Source: a virus
Virus record (IMG/VR): IMGVR_UViG_3300025276_000005
Coordinates: 1 to 57,552 of that record
Direction: 5' to 3' (one strand)
Length of the DNA: 57,552 nucleotides
This document shows, piece after piece, positions 56,098 through 57,552 of this stretch. Position numbers and translations under genes: made by a program. The notes beneath the pieces are model-generated. The model was not told where the DNA came from and made no database searches. It saw nothing but the letters and a program-made list of their open reading frames with translations. The first letter of the stretch is position 1. Every line of letters begins with the position of its first letter.

Positions 56098-57552
56098 TTA
56101 TATTGAAATAGGTGTTTTTTTCTTTGGAGTGCTACTTGGTGTAGGCTTATTAGATATGCTGCCTGTAAAATCTTCTAGGTTTAAGTCTGTAACTCTAGTA
56201 ATAAAATCCTTCATTGCCTTCTTGTTAGAGTCAACCTTGTTACCTGTAAACATTTGAGGTCTTATAGTAAGAGATATCTCATTGCCATCACTATCTTCCA
56301 CGCCATCTTTTCCTACAGTTATTTTAATTGTACCGTCACGTGAAACAGATGACTCCAATCCTAGGCTTGCAAAATCGGAGTTAGGTCCAAAGTTTTTATT
56401 GAAATAATCTTGAGATGACTCTTCATCCTTCCCTATTCTACTCTGTGGTTTAATAAATAAACCATCAGTTACAGAATCATTAATAAAGGTGTCACGAATT
56501 ATTATTTTTTCGTCATTAGTTTCAGTTATACCCTTATCAACTTGATACTCAGCGTCATTATCTATATCTAATTCATCTAAGTATTGAGCTACATTGTACT
56601 CTTGAGCTACCTCACCCATTACAGCTTCAATAAATCCTTTCTTAGTATTAGCGTTAATTTTCTTAGAAGTCTCTAAGCCATCACCATCTAATCTAATTAT
56701 AGTAAGACCATCCTTAGTCCTTATAATATCTTCTATCGTTGAGTCTAAACTACGAACAAAACTGATAGCGTCATCTATAGTAGCATCACTACCCTCCTCT
56801 ATATTAAATAAGTTACCAACCTTAGCTACAGAGTTTCTTATAACTGCTTTACTTTCTTCTTTGACATCCTCCCACTGCTTAGGTTTTTTAGCGTTTTTAA
56901 CCTGAACTGCTAGAAGTAAATTTCTTTGATTAAGATTCTCTTTATAGTATACAGCCTCGACCTGTGCCTTTTCCTCTTTAGTCGTAGCAGCCTTCATATC
57001 AGCATTGTGTTTTTCTTTACCTTGCTTTATGTCTTGCTCAATTTTATCAACCGATAAATTTGCTAATTCAGTTCTATTGTCTAGTGTATCTTTCTTATAA
57101 TCTATCTCAAGTCCTTTTAACTCATTAGCCTTAGTTAAAGCATCTCTTTTTGCTTGACTCTCTGTAGTCTCAGAAAAACCTAAACGAGCCATAAACTGCT
57201 CATTAAGGATATCGTAAGCCTCATCTTTTTGGTCCTTTGTTAAGTCAGGTACTAGCACACCGCTATTAGGATTGTTAGGGTCAGGTATAAGAACTATAAT
57301 ACCTTCCTTCCCTTTGTCCTCTATATTCTCAGAGTACTCATAATCACCACTTCCATCAGCTAATATACTTTGAGCTGCGTACGTAGGCTGAAGTGCTGCT
57401 TTTATATAATTCTCTTTAGCACTTGCAAATAAAGGGTTCTCAAGTATACTATCTCTAGTCCCTACATTACCTTCGTTAATAGACTTTAAGTACCTATTGT
57501 CAAAAGATTTAGCAGCATCCTCGCCAAACTTTTTCGTATCAAACTTATCAAT
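56098..57552 (-). CDS. Virion ejection protein, T7 gp15 position; C-terminal part (gene crosses the contig joint)
   Basis: Minus-strand frame ending TAA at 56098-56100; it stays open through 57425 and joins the frame that starts at 739 on the other side of the joint (about 688 residues in all). Residues in this half include AADGSGDYEYSENIED-like acidic stretches, a repeated NNPNSGVLVPDL segment, long helices, and a Pro/Thr/Ser C terminus. A GTG at 57256-57258 should not be taken as a start, since the frame is continuous upstream. 12 bases separate it from the giant gene. Confidence 0.8.
   Translation of the reverse strand: MDKFDTKKFGEDAAKSFDNRYLKSINEGNVGTRDSILENPLFASAKENYIKAALQPTYAAQSILADGSGDYEYSENIEDKGKEGIIVLIPDPNNPNSGVLVPDLTKDQKDEAYDILNEQFMARLGFSETTESQAKRDALTKANELKGLEIDYKKDTLDNRTELANLSVDKIEQDIKQGKEKHNADMKAATTKEEKAQVEAVYYKENLNQRNLLLAVQVKNAKKPKQWEDVKEESKAVIRNSVAKVGNLFNIEEGSDATIDDAISFVRSLDSTIEDIIRTKDGLTIIRLDGDGLETSKKINANTKKGFIEAVMGEVAQEYNVAQYLDELDIDNDAEYQVDKGITETNDEKIIIRDTFINDSVTDGLFIKPQSRIGKDEESSQDYFNKNFGPNSDFASLGLESSVSRDGTIKITVGKDGVEDSDGNEISLTIRPQMFTGNKVDSNKKAMKDFITRVTDLNLEDFTGSISNKPTPSSTPKKKTPISI
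57426..57552. repeat. Terminal direct repeat, copy 2
   Basis: Identical to bases 1-127; see the first entry. Confidence 0.95.

Noticed and set aside
57258-57258. GTG start codon for the last minus-strand gene
   Set aside because: The frame is open upstream and joins the frame from 739; the GTG is an internal Val codon.
1-57552. tRNA genes, CRISPR arrays, integrase or transposase
   Set aside because: No T-arm or cloverleaf-like sequences, no regular spaced repeats and no recombinase motifs were seen when reading both strands by eye.

Overview
The window is almost certainly one complete genome of a tailed phage infecting a Bacteroidota host, probably flavobacterial and aquatic. The first and last 127 bases are identical (1-127 and 57426-57552). 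The contig is therefore circular as assembled, with a unit of 57,425 bp, and one gene runs across the joint. The host guess rests on promoters of the Bacteroidota -7 type (TAnnTTTG), A-rich translation starts without Shine-Dalgarno sequences, low GC, a BT4734/VirE_N-type primase, and structural genes that resemble those of Bacteroidota podoviruses, including crAss-like ones. No tail sheath, tape measure or integrase is visible, so a short-tailed lytic phage is the best reading.

There are two main transcription blocks. The minus-strand block runs from about 32.1 kb down to 1 and on across the joint to 48.25 kb. In transcription order it holds: two small unknown genes; GroEL, a 27-residue membrane peptide, PhoH and GroES; a set of small basic proteins; a LamG tail fibre; lysis genes (small membrane protein, M15 endolysin, holin); a jelly-roll fibre; a GroES-like protein and a 2OG-Fe(II) oxygenase; candidate small terminase, large terminase and portal; scaffold and major capsid protein; small paralogous capsid-adjacent proteins; tail adaptor/tube proteins and a giant tail-nozzle-like protein; and finally a cassette in the order of T7 genes 13-14-15-16 (GNAT-like, gp14-like, gp15 position, and a 2611-residue protein with an HEFGH zincin motif).

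The plus-strand block (32.6-48.15 kb) is the early/replication region. It begins with a long untranslated region carrying a good promoter, followed by many small hypothetical genes. Then come a MazG-like pyrophosphatase, a DnaA domain IV protein, a Sak/DUF1071 annealing protein with its PD-(D/E)XK exonuclease, an SSB, a primase-SF3 helicase, an SNF2-like helicase, VRR-NUC, a second DnaA-like HTH protein, HNH and PD-(D/E)XK nucleases, and a 30-residue membrane peptide. No DNA polymerase is visible, so host polymerase is presumably used. One lone plus gene, a winged-helix-like protein at 28.4 kb, sits inside the minus block.

The least ordinary content is RNA-level. A family of GTCCG...CGGAC hairpins recurs at least ten times, mostly just upstream of early genes, with wobble pairs that form only in the sense RNA. 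Three near-identical promoter-dyad modules are each followed by one of these hairpins and a gene. Two copies of a conserved leader share an 8-base complement with a structured intergenic region at 38.55 kb. A promoter and terminator about 60 bases apart at 48.16-48.25 kb enclose no gene. Two AT-rich regions with TYAACATWAA repeats are candidate replication origins.
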